From contig NZ_WNZY01000026.1 in the NCBI RefSeq assembly GCF_009725205.1, forward strand, positions 1-64,000: a DNA stretch of 64,000 nt. Direction: 5' to 3'. This stretch comes from Paenibacillus timonensis (GTDB lineage Bacteria; Bacillota; Bacilli; Paenibacillales; Paenibacillaceae). Each line of letters opens with the position of its first letter. The stretch's first letter is position 1. The notes beneath the pieces were generated by a model. The model had not been told where the DNA came from. It saw only the letters and a program-made list of their open reading frames with translations, and searched no databases. Shown in pieces: positions 20,027 through 31,657 of this stretch. A program made the translations under genes and the position numbers.

Positions 20027-20218
20027 ATGAAACGTAGTTTTAAGTCGTTGTTTTCCTTTTTCTCTGAGAGCTGGGCTGAGCTTAAAAAGGTTCGCTGGCC
20101 TAATCGTAAAGAGCTGACTAATTATACGCTGATTGTGCTCGGTACAATTACCGTTGTCGCGATTTATTTTTGGGTTCTGGACATCGGCATCTCTGCTGTG
20201 ATCGAAGCGATAATTTAA
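20027..20218 (+). CDS. secE: Preprotein translocase subunit SecE
   Basis: A 63-residue single-span membrane clamp of the SecYEG channel. The amphipathic segment WAELKKVRWPNRKELTNYT (about 15-33) is the SecE signature and is followed by one transmembrane helix (about 34-60). GGAGGTG lies upstream of the ATG. It belongs to rpmG-secE-nusG; the partner secY lies at 46333. Confidence 0.95.
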   Translation: MKRSFKSLFSFFSESWAELKKVRWPNRKELTNYTLIVLGTITVVAIYFWVLDIGISAVIEAII

Positions 20219-20241
20219 GAAGGGTCCCTAGGTGGCTTGAT

Positions 20242-20775
20242 ATGGAAAAAAGATGGTATGTCGTTCATACCTATTCTGGGTATGAGAACAAAGTCAAAGC
20301 CAATTTAGAAAAACGCGTCGAGTCTATGGGCATGGAAGACAAGATATTCCGCGTTCTTGTTCCGATGGAAGAAGAAGTGGTAAACAAAGACGGTAAGAAG
20401 AAAACTGTCATGCGTAAAGTTTACCCCGGGTACGTCTTGGTGGAAATGATCCAAACCGATGATTCTTGGTATGTTGTTCGCAACACGCCGGGAGTCACTG
20501 GGTTTGTTGGCTCTACGGGTTCTGGTTCCAAACCTACGCCGCTGCTCCCTGAAGAAGTGGATCAGATCTTGGCGCATATGGGGATGGAGGAGCCGAAGCC
20601 GGTCATCGAGTTCGAGCTCAAAGAATCCGTGCGCATCAAAGTTGGTCCGTTTGCCAATTTTGTTGGCTCGGTGGAAGAGATTCTGACCGAGAAAAGCAAG
20701 GTCAAGGTTCACGTCAACATGTTTGGACGAGAAACCCCGCTTGAACTGGATTACACTCAAGTGGAGAAGATATAA
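20242..20775 (+). CDS. nusG: Transcription termination/antitermination factor NusG
   Basis: A 177-residue elongation factor. The NGN domain starts with KRWYVVHTYSGYENKVKANLE and includes GYVLVEM; the KOW domain near the C-terminus has VKVGPFANFVGSVEEI type motifs, and the end reads TPLELDYTQVEKI. ATG 20242 is chosen because the product then starts as in the family; the ribosome site (AGGTGG) is short. It binds RNA polymerase and in Firmicutes promotes pausing. Confidence 0.95.
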   Translation: MEKRWYVVHTYSGYENKVKANLEKRVESMGMEDKIFRVLVPMEEEVVNKDGKKKTVMRKVYPGYVLVEMIQTDDSWYVVRNTPGVTGFVGSTGSGSKPTPLLPEEVDQILAHMGMEEPKPVIEFELKESVRIKVGPFANFVGSVEEILTEKSKVKVHVNMFGRETPLELDYTQVEKI

Positions 20776-20851
20776 GGTTTCTTAGGGTTTCAAAGTGGGA
20801 GGGGCTGGTATCAGTTCCGTCTACCACAATTAGGGCAAGGAGGTGTTTTAC

Positions 20852-21277
20852 ATGGCGAAAAAAGTTATTAAAGTGGTAAAACTGCAAATTCCTGCAGGTA
20901 AAGCGAACCCTGCACCTCCGGTAGGTCCGGCGTTGGGTCAAGCAGGTGTCAACATCATGGCATTCTGTAAGGAGTTTAACGCACGTACCGCCGATCAAGC
21001 AGGTTTGATCATTCCGGTTGAAATTTCGGTGTTTGAAGACCGTTCTTTTACTTTCATCACCAAAACTCCTCCGGCAGCCGTTCTGCTTCGTGTTGCAGCG
21101 AAGATCGAGAAGGGTTCCGGCGAACCGAACAAGAAGAAAGTGGCTACCGTGAAACGCGACACCGTTCGTCAAATCGCGGAGCAAAAAATGCCTGACCTGA
21201 ACGCAGCATCCGTTGAAGCGGCTATGCGTATGGTTGAAGGTACCGCTCGCAGCATGGGCATCACGATTCAAGACTAA
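20852..21277 (+). CDS. rplK: 50S ribosomal protein L11
   Basis: A 141-residue protein of the GTPase-associated centre. The Pro-rich segment [25 protein letters not shown] is the L11 signature (thiostrepton-binding domain), and the C-terminal RNA-binding domain ends [13 protein letters not shown] 20852 follows AAGGAGGTGTTTTAC; the GTG at 20843 lies inside that site. rplA follows 80 bases on. Confidence 0.96.
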   Translation: MAKKVIKVVKLQIPAGKANPAPPVGPALGQAGVNIMAFCKEFNARTADQAGLIIPVEISVFEDRSFTFITKTPPAAVLLRVAAKIEKGSGEPNKKKVATVKRDTVRQIAEQKMPDLNAASVEAAMRMVEGTARSMGITIQD

Positions 21278-21357
21278 TCTTGGATCCTCGAATGGAGGTC
21301 AAACTCCATTCTCAAGTGGGAGGAATTTCCGCTAATACCACAAAGGAGGACGAATTC

Positions 21358-22050
21358 ATGGCTAAACACGGTAAGAAATACCTGGAAGCCGCTAAGCTGA
21401 TTGACAGCGAAGCGACATATGAGCCTTCTGAAGCCGTTGAACTGGTGAAAAAGGCAGCGACTGCTAAATTCGACGAAACCGTTGAAGCTGCAGTTCGCTT
21501 GGGCGTAGACCCTCGTAAACAAGACCAAGCCGTTCGTGGTGTCGTTGTTCTGCCGCATGGCACGGGCAAAACCCAACGCGTATTGGTGTTCGCCAAAGGC
21601 GACAAAGCAAAGGAAGCGGAAGCGGCCGGAGCAGATTTCGTCGGCGATCAAGACATGATCAACAAAATCCAACAAGGCTGGTTCGAGTTCGATGTCTGCG
21701 TAGCTACACCGGACATGATGAGCGAAGTTGGTAAACTTGGCCGTCTGCTCGGCGGTAAAGGCCTTATGCCTAACCCGAAAGCAGGCACAGTTACGTTTGA
21801 CGTAGCTAAAGCCGTTCAAGAAATCAAAGCGGGTAAAATCGAGTACCGTCTGGACAAAGCGGGCCAAATTCATGCGCCGATCGGTAAAGTATCGTTTACT
21901 TCCGAACAATTGAATGAGAACCTCAAAGCTCTCATCGACGCATTGAACCGGGCTAAACCGGCTGCTGCTAAGGGCGTTTACTTGAAGAATATCGCGATTT
22001 CTTCGACCATGGGCCCAAGCGCTCGCGTGAATACGGCCGTTTACAGATAA
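21358..22050 (+). CDS. rplA: 50S ribosomal protein L1
   Basis: A 230-residue L1-stalk protein that helps release deacylated tRNA. Motifs include [21 protein letters not shown]-like text (here [17 protein letters not shown]), [17 protein letters not shown] and [21 protein letters not shown] 21358 has AAGGAGGACGAATTC; the open frame runs upstream to 21280, but that part is untranslated leader by family length. Confidence 0.96.
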   Translation: MAKHGKKYLEAAKLIDSEATYEPSEAVELVKKAATAKFDETVEAAVRLGVDPRKQDQAVRGVVVLPHGTGKTQRVLVFAKGDKAKEAEAAGADFVGDQDMINKIQQGWFEFDVCVATPDMMSEVGKLGRLLGGKGLMPNPKAGTVTFDVAKAVQEIKAGKIEYRLDKAGQIHAPIGKVSFTSEQLNENLKALIDALNRAKPAAAKGVYLKNIAISSTMGPSARVNTAVYR

Positions 22051-22077
22051 TACCTCCCGCACTTTGCGGATCGGGGA

Positions 22078-22107
22078 TTGACACACTAGTGTCGCCCTTG
22101 GTATACT
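22078..22107 (+). promoter_or_regulatory. Sigma-A promoter of rplJ-rplL
   Basis: Perfect TTGACA (22078-22083) and TATACT (22102-22107) with an 18-base spacer. It drives the L10 leader. Confidence 0.82.
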
Positions 22108-22148
22108 GAAACAGTTGTTTTATGTGAGACTTAAATAAGAATATGCTT

Positions 22149-22195
22149 ACCGTAGACAGTAGGTGCCGTAAGGCTTAATTCCCTACCGAGGTGTT
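22149..22195 (+). promoter_or_regulatory. L10 leader RNA (autoregulation by L10/L12)
   Basis: The transcript segment CCGTAGACAGTAGGTGCC ... TTCCCTACCGAGGTG fits the conserved ribosomal L10 leader, which mimics the 23S rRNA binding site of the L10-L12 complex. A terminator-like hairpin follows at 22245, before rplJ, giving a plausible attenuation switch. Confidence 0.82.
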
Positions 22196-22244
22196 GTGAT
22201 AGAACGTCAATGGATACAGCGTTGCTGTGTGCAGATGATCCATC

Positions 22245-22274
22245 AAGCCTTCGTGATTCTGCGGAGGCTTTTTT
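22245..22274 (+). terminator. Attenuator upstream of rplJ
   Basis: AAGCCTTCGTG-ATT-CTGCGGAGGCTT with a T6 tail lies between the L10 leader and rplJ. It most likely stops part of the transcripts. Confidence 0.78.
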
Positions 22275-22328
22275 CAATGCCTTGCGGAAGTAGCAAGAGG
22301 CTCATGAATCTAATAGGAGGTGTGCAGT

Positions 22329-22832
22329 TTGGCAAACGCAAATGTCATTCAAGCAAAACAAGAAGCCGTTGACGCTGTAACGTCTAAATTGCGCGAAAGC
22401 GCAACGACCGTCGTTGCGGACTATCGCGGATTGAATGTTGCTCAAGTTACTGAACTCCGCAAACAGCTTCGTGAAGCTGGCGTGGAATTCCAAGTGCTTA
22501 AGAACACGCTCGTTCGCCGCGCAACAGCTGCTGCGGAATTGACTGAGCTGGACGAAGTGTTGGCCGGTCCTACGGCCATCGCGTTCAGTGCAGAAGATGC
22601 AGTGGCTCCAGCCAAAATCTTGAGCGATTTCGCCAAGAAGAACGATGCCCTGAAAGTGAAAGGTGGCGTGGTTGAAGGCCGTGTTGTTGGCGTCGACCAA
22701 ATCAAAGCGCTGGCGGATCTTCCGTCCCGCGAAGGTCTCCTTTCGATGCTCCTCAGCGTGCTTCAAGCACCGGTGCGCAACTTCGCACTGGCTGTCAAAG
22801 CCGTTGCCGAGAAAGAAGAAGCAAGCGCGTAA
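22329..22832 (+). CDS. rplJ: 50S ribosomal protein L10
   Basis: A 167-residue stalk base protein that holds L7/L12 dimers. Typical features: [19 protein letters not shown] near the start, [32 protein letters not shown], and an Ala/Glu-rich C-terminus ([15 protein letters not shown]) for L12 binding. Start is TTG 22329 after AGGAGGTG; a GTG at 22320 lies in that site. Autoregulation by the leader upstream is expected. Confidence 0.95.
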   Translation: MANANVIQAKQEAVDAVTSKLRESATTVVADYRGLNVAQVTELRKQLREAGVEFQVLKNTLVRRATAAAELTELDEVLAGPTAIAFSAEDAVAPAKILSDFAKKNDALKVKGGVVEGRVVGVDQIKALADLPSREGLLSMLLSVLQAPVRNFALAVKAVAEKEEASA

Positions 22833-22899
22833 GTTAGCCTTGCGAAAGCAAGTCATCTGATTCGCAAAAAATAAACTATTATATAATGGAGGTTCTACC

Positions 22900-23265
22900 A
22901 TGAGTAAAGAAGCAATCTTGGAAGCAATCAAAGGTATGACCGTTCTTGAACTGAACGATCTCGTTAAAGCAATCGAAGAAGAATTCGGCGTAACTGCAGC
23001 AGCTCCGGTTGTTGTAGCTGGCGGCGGCGGCGGTGCTGCAGCAGCTGAAGAGCAAACTGAATTCGACGTAATCCTGACTAACGCTGGTGCTTCCAAAATC
23101 AACGTTATCAAAGTGGTTCGCGAAATCACAGGCCTCGGCTTGAAAGAAGCAAAAGACTTGGTTGACAACGCACCAAAACCACTGAAAGAAAAAGTGGGTA
23201 AAGAAGAAGCAGACGGCGTTAAAGCCAAATTGGAAGAAGCAGGCGCAACTGTAGAAGTGAAGTAA
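22900..23265 (+). CDS. rplL: 50S ribosomal protein L7/L12
   Basis: A 121-residue stalk protein that recruits translational GTPases. It has the N-terminal dimer domain ([29 protein letters not shown]), an Ala/Gly hinge (about 40-52), and the C-terminal factor-binding domain ([24 protein letters not shown]). TGGAGGTTCTACC lies before the ATG. A strong terminator follows. Confidence 0.96.
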   Translation: MSKEAILEAIKGMTVLELNDLVKAIEEEFGVTAAAPVVVAGGGGGAAAAEEQTEFDVILTNAGASKINVIKVVREITGLGLKEAKDLVDNAPKPLKEKVGKEEADGVKAKLEEAGATVEVK

Positions 23266-23281
23266 TCACTACTTCTCCTAT

Positions 23282-23316
23282 AACAAACCCCTTGAACTTG
23301 ATTCAAGGGGTTTGTT
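23282..23316 (+). terminator. rplL terminator
   Basis: A perfect 15-base-pair stem (AACAAACCCCTTGAA / TTCAAGGGGTTTGTT) with a 5-base loop. Confidence 0.88.
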
Positions 23317-23410
23317 GCCTATCACCCTCTTATTTGAGGGAGCAGGAATGGATATAATAGGGGACGAACCATGAATTGATCCTAAGAAATAATGGAGGGA
23401 ACACGTAATC

Positions 23411-24010
23411 ATGTCTGATCACTACTACTCCAACAAGCCGACCGCAGCTCATGATCGTAAGACTTGGGACGCTAAGTTGAGGGGACAAACCTTTCGCTTT
23501 GTGAGTGATGCGGGCGTATTTGCCAAAGGGGGCGTTGATTTCGGAAGCCGTACATTGATCGAATCGATGGACATTCCGGAAGATGCCGAAGTTCTTGATG
23601 TAGGCTGCGGTTACGGACCGATTGGACTTGCGGCTGCCAAGCTGGCTAACCGGGGGCATGTGATGATGATCGACGTGAACTCACGTGCCGTGGAATTGGC
23701 CAAGGAAAATGCGGCTGCCAATGGCGTGAACAACGTGACGATTACGGAAAGCGATTTGTTCTCGGCCGTAGGAAACCGGCAATTTGACGTTGTGCTGACC
23801 AATCCACCGATTCGCGCCGGCAAAGCCACGGTTCATGCGATCTTTGAAGGTGCCTTTGAACGCTTGCGTTCAGGCGGATCCCTATGGGTAGTTATTCAGA
23901 AGAAGCAAGGTGCACCATCGGCGAAGGAGAAGTTGGAGACTCTTTTTGCGCGGGTGGAGGAAGTGACGAAGGAGAAGGGGTACCGCATCTTTAAAGCGGT
24001 CAAAGCCTGA
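23411..24010 (+). CDS. Class I methyltransferase, RsmC-like (YbxB family)
   Basis: A 199-residue S-adenosylmethionine-dependent methyltransferase. Motif I is VLDVGCGYGPIG (about 60-71), and the catalytic NPPIRAGK (about 137-144) is the form seen in RsmC/RsmD-type rRNA guanine methyltransferases. It starts with YYSNKPTAAHDRKTWDAKLRG, typical of Firmicute YbxB between rplL and rpoB. GGAGGGA lies upstream. The target is not proven; 16S rRNA is the likely one. Confidence 0.88.
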   Translation: MSDHYYSNKPTAAHDRKTWDAKLRGQTFRFVSDAGVFAKGGVDFGSRTLIESMDIPEDAEVLDVGCGYGPIGLAAAKLANRGHVMMIDVNSRAVELAKENAAANGVNNVTITESDLFSAVGNRQFDVVLTNPPIRAGKATVHAIFEGAFERLRSGGSLWVVIQKKQGAPSAKEKLETLFARVEEVTKEKGYRIFKAVKA

Positions 24011-24028
24011 GATGGAATTAAGGTTGAC

Positions 24029-24058
24029 TTGACAAAATCGATATGTTATTATTATAAA
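24029..24058 (+). promoter_or_regulatory. Probable promoter of rpoB-rpoC
   Basis: TTGACA (24029-24034) and TATAAA (24053-24058), 18 bases apart. It is followed by a long leader of about 290 bases up to rpoB. Confidence 0.7.
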
Positions 24059-24192
24059 ATGTCAGCATTAGGATGCCCTCGGTGGCTTTAGTTTGGTGAA
24101 ATGTCAATAGCTTTGCGAAAACAATGCATAAAAATGTGTTGTTTTACGTATAATATGCACATTTTGGATAAACTAATAAATACGGGGACATC

Positions 24193-24230
24193 AGAGCAGA
24201 AACAGACACGGATAAATGATGCTCTTTTTT
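24193..24230 (+). promoter_or_regulatory. Possible attenuator in the rpoB leader
   Basis: AGAGCA (24193-24198) pairs with TGCTCT (24220-24225) and is followed by six Ts. The 6-bp stem with a 21-base loop is weak. The rest of 24059-24353 shows no gene that I trust. Confidence 0.4.
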
Positions 24231-24353
24231 CGAAAGCATTCGATAAGGGCTTTTCTTTATTTGTGGATGAATCCGTATGGTCCTATTATAAGGGCACAAA
24301 CACGGGTTCGCAATGTATTTTTAAAGTGAGTAGACATGAGGGGTGAGTTTAAG

Positions 24354-27300
24354 TTGGCAGGACATCTTGTTCAATATGGTCGACGCACTCGGCGTAGTTA
24401 TGCGCGAATTAACGAGATACTCGAAGTACCGAACCTGATCGAAATCCAGCAGAAATCCTATGAGTGGTTCTTGGAAGAAGGCCTTCGGGAAATGTTCCAA
24501 GATATCTCGCCGATTCAGGATTTCACCGGGAATCTGGTGTTGGAGTTTATCGATTACAGCCTGGGCGAACCGAAGTATACGGTGGATGACGCGAAGGAAC
24601 GCGACGTTACCTATGCGGCGCCGCTTCGGGTAAAAGTCCGGCTTATTAATAAGGAAACCGGCGAAGTCAAAGAGCAGGAAGTATTCATGGGAGATTTCCC
24701 GCTGATGACCGAAACCGGCACGTTCATTATTAACGGTGCGGAACGGGTTATTGTCAGCCAGTTGGTTCGCTCTCCTAGCGTCTATTTCAGCACGAAAGTG
24801 GATAAGAACGGTAAGAAAATGTATACCGCAACCGTTATTCCGAACCGCGGCGCTTGGCTCGAATTGGAGACGGATGCGAAGGATATTATTTACGTGCGGA
24901 TCGATCGTACTCGTAAAATTCCGGTGACCGTGTTGCTTCGTGCGCTTGGTTTCGGAACCGATGCGGAAATTTTGGAGTTGCTCGGCAACGACGAATATAT
25001 CCGCAATACGCTTGACAAGGACAATACGGATTCGACGGAGAAAGCGCTGATCGAGATCTACGAACGTCTGCGTCCAGGCGAGCCGCCGACACTAGAAAAT
25101 GCGAAGAGCTTGCTCGTGGCCCGCTTCTTCGATCCAAAACGTTACGATCTGGCCAATGTCGGCCGTTACAAAATCAATAAAAAGCTGCATATCAAAAACC
25201 GTTTGTTCAACCAACGTCTTGCTGAGTCGTTGATCGATACGAACACGGGTGAAATCATTGCCGAAGCCGGCCAAATGGTGGATCGTCGTCTGTTGGACGA
25301 GATTTTGCCGCATCTTGAGAACAACGTTGGTTTCAAGAATTACCATGTTGCCGGCGGTGTGCTTGATGCAGATGATGTACCTCTGCAAACCATCGACGTA
25401 TTCTCGCCGATTGAAGACGGTAAAGTGGTTAAGGTGATCGCGAATCGCAACATCGATAAATCGGTGAAGCATATCACTCCTGCTGATATTATTTCTTCAA
25501 TCAGCTATTTTATCAATTTACTGCACGGCATCGGCAGCACGGACGATATCGACCATCTTGGCAACCGCCGTTTGCGTTCGGTCGGTGAGCTCCTGCAGAA
25601 CCAATTCCGCATTGGCTTGTCCCGGATGGAACGCGTCGTGCGCGAAAGAATGTCGATTCAAGACGCTAATGTGATCACGCCGCAAGCTTTGATCAACATT
25701 CGTCCGGTCATCGCATCGATTAAAGAGTTCTTCGGCAGCTCGCAATTGTCGCAGTTCATGGACCAAACGAACCCGCTTGCTGAGTTGACTCACAAACGCC
25801 GTTTGTCCGCACTGGGTCCTGGTGGTTTGACTCGGGAACGCGCCGGCATGGAAGTCCGTGACGTTCACCCGTCCCACTATGGACGGATGTGTCCGATCGA
25901 AACGCCGGAAGGTCCGAACATCGGTTTGATTAACTCCTTGTCGACGTTTGCGAGAATTAACGAGTACGGCTTTATTGAAGCTCCGTATCGTTGGGTTGAT
26001 CCGAAGACAGGAGTCGTTACCGATCAAGTCGCTTACCTGACGGCAGATGAGGAAGATAACTATATCATTGCCCAGGCCAATGCGAAGTTGACCGAAGATA
26101 ACAAGTTCGAAGACGAATCGGTTATCGTTCGTTACAACAAACAGTCGGATAACATCTTGACCATGCCGAGCAGCCGTGTAGATTACATGGATATTTCGCC
26201 GAAACAGGTCGTATCCGTCGCGACGGCGCTGATTCCGTTCTTGGAAAATGACGACTCGAACCGTGCGCTTATGGGTTCGAACATGCAGCGTCAAGCGGTA
26301 CCGTTGCTCATTCCGAAGGCTCCGCTCGTCGGAACCGGGATGGAACATAAATCGGCCAAAGACTCTGGTGTCTGCATTGTGTCGAAATATGATGGGATCA
26401 TCGAGCGTTCGGCGGCTAACGAAATTTGGCTGCGCCGCGTTGAAGTCGTGGATGGCAAGGAAGTCAAAGGCGACCTTGTTAAACATAAATTACACAAATT
26501 TATGCGTTCTAACCAAGGAACCTGCATTAACCAACGTCCGATTGTGAAGCGGGGAGAAGTCATCAAGAAAGGTGACATCCTGGCGGATGGTCCTTCGACC
26601 GAAATGGGTGAATTGGCACTCGGCCGTAACGTAGTCGTTGCCTTCATGACTTGGGAAGGCTACAACTACGAGGATGCGATCCTGCTTAGTGAGAAGTTGG
26701 TGAAGGAGGATGTATACACTTCGATCCACATCGAGGAATACGAATCCGAAGCCCGCGATACGAAGCTGGGGCCGGAAGAAATTACCCGCGACATTCCGAA
26801 TGTCGGCGAAGAAGCGTTGCGTAACCTGGATGAACGCGGGATTATCCGCGTCGGCGCAGAAATTGCCGCTGGCGATATCCTGGTCGGGAAAGTGACGCCG
26901 AAGGGCGTAACCGAACTGACGGCAGAAGAACGCCTGTTGCACGCGATCTTCGGGGAGAAGGCTCGCGAAGTCCGCGATACTTCTCTGCGAGTGCCGCACG
27001 GTACGGACGGGATTGTCGTCGATGTGAAGGTGTTCACCCGCGATAACGGTGATGAATTGCCGCCGGGCGTGAATCAACTCGTTCGCGTATACATTGCGCA
27101 AAAACGGAAAATCTCCGAAGGCGATAAAATGGCCGGACGCCATGGTAACAAAGGGGTCGTGGCTCGTATTTTGCCGGAAGAAGATATGCCGTTCATGCCG
27201 GATGGAACACCGGTACAGGTTGTCCTGAATCCGCTGGGCGTACCTTCGCGGATGAACATTGGGCAGGTGCTGGAAATCCACCTGGGTATGGCTGCATTGC

Positions 27301-27899
27301 AAATGGGTATTCACGTAGCTACGCCGGTATTCGACGGAGCGAACGAAGAAGATGTGTTTGACACGATGGAAGAAGCCGGTATGCAACGTAACGGTAAAAC
27401 GATCCTATACGACGGCCGGACAGGCGAACCGTTTGAACGCGAAGTCACCGTCGGCGTCATGCACATGATTAAACTCGCACACATGGTTGACGATAAAATC
27501 CATGCTCGTTCGACAGGTCCTTACTCGCTCGTTACGCAGCAGCCGCTGGGTGGTAAAGCTCAGTTCGGCGGTCAGCGTTTCGGGGAGATGGAAGTGTGGG
27601 CGCTAGAAGCTTATGGCGCCGCTTATACGCTGCAAGAGATTCTTACCGTCAAATCGGACGACGTGGTGGGCCGGGTGAAAACCTACGAATCCATCGTCAA
27701 AGGAGAAAACGTGCCTGAACCGGGCGTGCCTGAATCGTTTAAGGTCTTGATCAAGGAGCTGCAAAGCTTAGGTATGGACGTCAAGATCCTGACCGAGAAC
27801 GAAGAAGAGATCGAGATGAAAGAGATCGACGACGAGGACGATGCGTCGGGCGACAAGCTTAGTCTCAATCTGGAAGGCGCAGAAGTCGGCGTAGAATAG
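24354..27899 (+). CDS. rpoB: RNA polymerase subunit beta
   Basis: The 1181-residue catalytic subunit. The start TTG 24354 gives the usual [21 protein letters not shown] and follows GAGGGGTGAG; the ATG at 24336 lies upstream of that site. The rifampicin pocket (about 461-490: [20 protein letters not shown]) has wild-type residues. Other landmarks: [13 protein letters not shown] and PEGPNIGLI. The C-terminal tail ([16 protein letters not shown]) is acidic, as in related species. rpoC follows after 45 bases. Confidence 0.97.
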   Translation: MAGHLVQYGRRTRRSYARINEILEVPNLIEIQQKSYEWFLEEGLREMFQDISPIQDFTGNLVLEFIDYSLGEPKYTVDDAKERDVTYAAPLRVKVRLINKETGEVKEQEVFMGDFPLMTETGTFIINGAERVIVSQLVRSPSVYFSTKVDKNGKKMYTATVIPNRGAWLELETDAKDIIYVRIDRTRKIPVTVLLRALGFGTDAEILELLGNDEYIRNTLDKDNTDSTEKALIEIYERLRPGEPPTLENAKSLLVARFFDPKRYDLANVGRYKINKKLHIKNRLFNQRLAESLIDTNTGEIIAEAGQMVDRRLLDEILPHLENNVGFKNYHVAGGVLDADDVPLQTIDVFSPIEDGKVVKVIANRNIDKSVKHITPADIISSISYFINLLHGIGSTDDIDHLGNRRLRSVGELLQNQFRIGLSRMERVVRERMSIQDANVITPQALINIRPVIASIKEFFGSSQLSQFMDQTNPLAELTHKRRLSALGPGGLTRERAGMEVRDVHPSHYGRMCPIETPEGPNIGLINSLSTFARINEYGFIEAPYRWVDPKTGVVTDQVAYLTADEEDNYIIAQANAKLTEDNKFEDESVIVRYNKQSDNILTMPSSRVDYMDISPKQVVSVATALIPFLENDDSNRALMGSNMQRQAVPLLIPKAPLVGTGMEHKSAKDSGVCIVSKYDGIIERSAANEIWLRRVEVVDGKEVKGDLVKHKLHKFMRSNQGTCINQRPIVKRGEVIKKGDILADGPSTEMGELALGRNVVVAFMTWEGYNYEDAILLSEKLVKEDVYTSIHIEEYESEARDTKLGPEEITRDIPNVGEEALRNLDERGIIRVGAEIAAGDILVGKVTPKGVTELTAEERLLHAIFGEKAREVRDTSLRVPHGTDGIVVDVKVFTRDNGDELPPGVNQLVRVYIAQKRKISEGDKMAGRHGNKGVVARILPEEDMPFMPDGTPVQVVLNPLGVPSRMNIGQVLEIHLGMAALQMGIHVATPVFDGANEEDVFDTMEEAGMQRNGKTILYDGRTGEPFEREVTVGVMHMIKLAHMVDDKIHARSTGPYSLVTQQPLGGKAQFGGQRFGEMEVWALEAYGAAYTLQEILTVKSDDVVGRVKTYESIVKGENVPEPGVPESFKVLIKELQSLGMDVKILTENEEEIEMKEIDDEDDASGDKLSLNLEGAEVGVE

Positions 27900-27944
27900 A
27901 GCGTTATACAGTCAAATCAGGACTTGGTTAAGGAGGGATGCTCC

Positions 27945-30900
27945 TTGTTGGACGTCAACAACTTCGAGTTTATGAAAATTGGGCTTGCTTCCCCAGATAA
28001 AATTCGTTCTTGGTCCCGCGGAGAAGTGAAGAAACCGGAAACGATCAACTACCGTACGTTGAAACCAGAGAAGGAAGGGCTGTTCTGCGAAAAGATTTTT
28101 GGCCCAACCAAGGACTGGGAATGTCATTGCGGTAAATATAAACGCGTTCGCTACAAAGGCGTCGTCTGCGACCGCTGCGGCGTTGAGGTTACTCGCGCTA
28201 AAGTGCGCCGCGAACGGATGGGGCATATCGAACTGGCAGCGCCGGTGTCTCATATTTGGTACTTCAAAGGGATCCCGAGCCGGATGGGCCTTGCGCTCGA
28301 CATGTCTCCGCGTTCCTTGGAAGAGATCATTTATTTTGCATCTTATGTCGTAACGGATCCAGGCGAAACGCCGTTGGAGAAAAAGCAACTATTGTCCGAG
28401 AAAGAATACCGCAGCTACCGCGAGAAGTACGGCTACGGATTCCAAGCCGGCATGGGTGCGGAAGCGGTGAAGAAGCTGCTCCAGGATCTCGATATTGACA
28501 AAGAACTTGATTTTCTGAAGGAAGAATTACGCACGGCCCAAGGTCAACGCCGTAACCGTGCAATCAAACGTTTAGAAGTCATCGAAGCGTTCAAAAGCTC
28601 CGGCAATGAGCCGGAGTGGATGATCCTCGACGTGCTTCCGGTGATTCCGCCGGAACTGCGCCCGATGGTTCAGCTCGATGGCGGCCGTTTTGCAACGTCC
28701 GACTTGAACGATTTGTATCGCCGCGTCATCAACCGGAACAACCGGTTGAAACGTCTGCTTGACCTGGGCGCGCCGGACATCATTGTTCAAAACGAGAAAC
28801 GCATGTTGCAGGAAGCTGTTGACGCTCTGATCGACAACGGTCGCCGCGGGCGTCCGGTTACAGGTCCGGGCAACCGTCCGTTGAAATCCCTGAGCCATAT
28901 GCTCAAAGGGAAACAAGGTCGGTTCCGGCAGAACCTGCTCGGGAAACGGGTTGACTACTCCGGTCGTTCTGTTATCGTTGTAGGCCCGTATCTGAAAATG
29001 TACCAATGCGGTTTGCCGAAGGAAATGGCGCTGGAGTTGTTCAAGCCTTTCGTCATGAAAGAGCTGGTTAACAAAGGTTTGGCCCATAACATCAAGAGCG
29101 CAAAACGCAAAGTTGAACGTGTCAGTCCGGAAGTTTGGGACGTGCTCGAAGAAGTCATTAAGGAGCATCCGGTTCTCTTGAACCGTGCACCTACGCTTCA
29201 CCGTCTCGGTATCCAGGCGTTCGAACCGATTCTGGTTGAGGGCCGTGCCATCCGTCTGCATCCGCTCGTTTGTACGGCGTACAATGCCGACTTCGACGGT
29301 GACCAAATGGCTGTTCACGTGCCGTTGTCTGCGGAAGCTCAAGCAGAAGCTCGTATCTTGATGCTGGCATCGGGCAACATTTTGAACCCGAAAGACGGTA
29401 AACCTGTCGTTACGCCTTCGCAGGACATGGTCCTCGGCTCCTACTATCTGACGATGGATAACAAGGAAGCCAAAGGCGCCGGCATGATTCTGTCTTCGAT
29501 TAACGAAGCGGTATCGGCTTATCAACGCGGAACGGCTTCTCTGCATGCGCGGGTAGCGATTCCAACTAAAGCGTTGGGCAAAACCAGCTTTACGGAAGCA
29601 CAGCAAAATGCTTTGCTGATCACGACCGTGGGTAAAATCATTTTCAATGAGATTTTCCCGGCTAGTTTCCCATATATCAACGAAGCAACTCGGGTGAACT
29701 TGTTCCAAGGAACACCGGATCATTACTTTATCCATGATAAAGGCGCCAATGTTCTGGAACGCATCATGGCTGCTCCGCTAGCAGGCGGTGTCGGCAAGGA
29801 ATACCTCGGCGAAATTATCGGCCGCTGCTTCGAAATCTACCATACGACGGAAACCTCCGTCATACTGGACAGAATCAAGCAAACCGGTTTTACTTACTCG
29901 ACTCGCGCGGGTGTAAGTATCGCGGTGGCGGACGTTATCGTGCCTCAGGAGAAGCAGGAAATCCTGCGTGATTCCGATGAGAAAGTCCGTGTTGTAACGA
30001 ACCAATACCGTCGCGGTTTGATCACCAACGAAGAACGGTATGACCGCGTTATCGATATCTGGTCTAAATGTAAGGATCAAATTACCGAAGTGCTCATGAA
30101 ATCGATGGATCGCTACAATTCCATCATGCTCATGGTTGACTCCAAGGCACGCGGTAACAAATCGCAGATCACCCAGCTGGGCGGTATGCGGGGTCTGATG
30201 GCCAACCCGGCGGGTCGGATCATCGAGCTCCCAATTAAATCGAACTTCCGCGAAGGCCTGACCGTCCTCGAGTACTTCTTGTCGACGCACGGTGCGCGTA
30301 AAGGTTTGGCCGATACCGCGCTGCGGACTGCCGACTCCGGTTACTTGACACGCCGACTTGTCGACGTGGCCCAGGACGTTATCGTTCGCGAAGAAGATTG
30401 CGGTACGGATAAAGGCTTTACCGTTAGCGTGATTCAAGATGGTAAAGAAGTCATCGAGGACCTGTACGACCGGATCGAAGGCCGCTACTCGTTTGAAACG
30501 ATCAAGCATCCGAAAACGGGTGAGATCATCATTCATCGCAATGAATTGATCGACTCCGATAAAGCGCATGAAATCGTTGATGCGGGCATTGCCAAGCTGC
30601 AAATTCGCTCCGTACTTAGCTGCCGCGCTCGTCATGGCGTGTGCAAGAAGTGCTACGGACGTAACCTGGCTACCGGGAAACACGTGGAAATCGGGGAAGC
30701 TGTCGGGATCATCGCGGCTCAATCGATCGGTGAACCAGGGACACAGCTCACCATGCGTACGTTCCATACCGGGGGCGTTGCGGGTGACGATATTACCCAA
30801 GGTCTTCCGCGGATTCAGGAGTTGTTCGAAGCTCGGAATCCGAAAGGTCAAGCAACGATCAGTGAGATCGACGGCGTGATCAAGGAGATCCGTGAAGCCA

Positions 30901-31559
30901 AGGACCGCCGCGAAATCGAGGTTCAAGGCGAAGCAGAAACGAAGGTTTACTCCGTCACTTACGGTTCTCGTTTGCGCGTCAGCGAAGGCGATGAAATCGA
31001 AGCTGGCGACGAGTTGACGGATGGTTCGATCGACCCGAAAGAAATTTTGCGCATCAAAGGGATCCGCGGCGTACAGAACTACATTCTGCAGGAAGTACAA
31101 CGCGTATACCGGAACCAAGGCGTAGAAATCAACGATAAGCACGTTGAGGTTATGATTCGCCAAATGCTGCGCAAGATCCGGATAGTCGATGCCGGCGATA
31201 CGCCGCTCTTGCCAGGCTCTTTCGTTGACCTGCACGAGTACGAAGTCGCCAACAAAGACGCGATCCTCTCCGGGAAAGAGCCGGCGGTTGCCAAACCGGT
31301 TCTGCTCGGGATTACGAAAGCGTCGCTGGAAACCGATTCCTTCCTGTCCGCCGCTTCCTTCCAGGAAACGACGCGGGTGCTTACCGACGCTGCCATCAAA
31401 GGTAAAGTCGATAAGTTGCTCGGTTTGAAAGAGAATGTTATCATCGGTAAGCTGATTCCGGCCGGTACCGGCATGAATCGTTATCGCAGCATTCAATTTG
31501 AAGAACCGGAGCAAGACGAGACGGCAGAAGAAAGCCTAGAGCCTGTTTCCGTAGAGTAA
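27945..31559 (+). CDS. rpoC: RNA polymerase subunit beta'
   Basis: The 1204-residue clamp and active-site subunit. The N-terminal zinc site is CHCG...CDRCG (about 60-80); the catalytic [12 protein letters not shown] lies at about 447-458 and holds the three Mg-binding aspartates. A second zinc site is [16 protein letters not shown] 27945 follows AAGGAGGGATGC and gives [13 protein letters not shown], the usual start. The upstream TTG at 27924 precedes the ribosome site. A GC-rich terminator follows. Confidence 0.97.
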   Translation: MLDVNNFEFMKIGLASPDKIRSWSRGEVKKPETINYRTLKPEKEGLFCEKIFGPTKDWECHCGKYKRVRYKGVVCDRCGVEVTRAKVRRERMGHIELAAPVSHIWYFKGIPSRMGLALDMSPRSLEEIIYFASYVVTDPGETPLEKKQLLSEKEYRSYREKYGYGFQAGMGAEAVKKLLQDLDIDKELDFLKEELRTAQGQRRNRAIKRLEVIEAFKSSGNEPEWMILDVLPVIPPELRPMVQLDGGRFATSDLNDLYRRVINRNNRLKRLLDLGAPDIIVQNEKRMLQEAVDALIDNGRRGRPVTGPGNRPLKSLSHMLKGKQGRFRQNLLGKRVDYSGRSVIVVGPYLKMYQCGLPKEMALELFKPFVMKELVNKGLAHNIKSAKRKVERVSPEVWDVLEEVIKEHPVLLNRAPTLHRLGIQAFEPILVEGRAIRLHPLVCTAYNADFDGDQMAVHVPLSAEAQAEARILMLASGNILNPKDGKPVVTPSQDMVLGSYYLTMDNKEAKGAGMILSSINEAVSAYQRGTASLHARVAIPTKALGKTSFTEAQQNALLITTVGKIIFNEIFPASFPYINEATRVNLFQGTPDHYFIHDKGANVLERIMAAPLAGGVGKEYLGEIIGRCFEIYHTTETSVILDRIKQTGFTYSTRAGVSIAVADVIVPQEKQEILRDSDEKVRVVTNQYRRGLITNEERYDRVIDIWSKCKDQITEVLMKSMDRYNSIMLMVDSKARGNKSQITQLGGMRGLMANPAGRIIELPIKSNFREGLTVLEYFLSTHGARKGLADTALRTADSGYLTRRLVDVAQDVIVREEDCGTDKGFTVSVIQDGKEVIEDLYDRIEGRYSFETIKHPKTGEIIIHRNELIDSDKAHEIVDAGIAKLQIRSVLSCRARHGVCKKCYGRNLATGKHVEIGEAVGIIAAQSIGEPGTQLTMRTFHTGGVAGDDITQGLPRIQELFEARNPKGQATISEIDGVIKEIREAKDRREIEVQGEAETKVYSVTYGSRLRVSEGDEIEAGDELTDGSIDPKEILRIKGIRGVQNYILQEVQRVYRNQGVEINDKHVEVMIRQMLRKIRIVDAGDTPLLPGSFVDLHEYEVANKDAILSGKEPAVAKPVLLGITKASLETDSFLSAASFQETTRVLTDAAIKGKVDKLLGLKENVIIGKLIPAGTGMNRYRSIQFEEPEQDETAEESLEPVSVE

Positions 31560-31580
31560 CTAATTAAACGAAAGCTATTA

Positions 31581-31632
31581 CCGGCGCGGCCCTGAAGCAA
31601 GTTGTTTCCGGGGCGCGCCGGCCTGTTTTCTT
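31581..31632 (+). terminator. rpoBC terminator
   Basis: CCGGCGCGGCCC pairs with GGGGCGCGCCGG across an 18-base loop, followed by CCTGTTTTCTT. Confidence 0.82.
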
Positions 31633-31657
31633 AGGTGAAATCCGCTGAATAATTTGC

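Noticed and set aside
21280-21357. Longer rplA reading from 21280
   Set aside because: The strong AAGGAGG site and the L1 family start point to ATG 21358.
24101-24346. 81-residue open frame in the rpoB leader
   Set aside because: Cys-rich, no family resemblance, poor ribosome site (only 2 bases from start), and it overlaps the rpoB ribosome site. Treated as chance reading of the leader.
25735-25830. Possible rifampicin or streptomycin resistance changes in rpoB and rpsL
   Set aside because: The pocket in rpoB and the [11 protein letters not shown] and GRVKDLPG segments of rpsL read as wild type.
25518-27386. Long minus-strand open frames across rpoB
   Set aside because: Shadows of rpoB with His/Arg/Phe-rich, protein-unlike composition.
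29778-31514. 578-residue minus-strand open frame
   Set aside because: Shadow of rpoC produced by codon bias; no ribosome site or recognisable motif.
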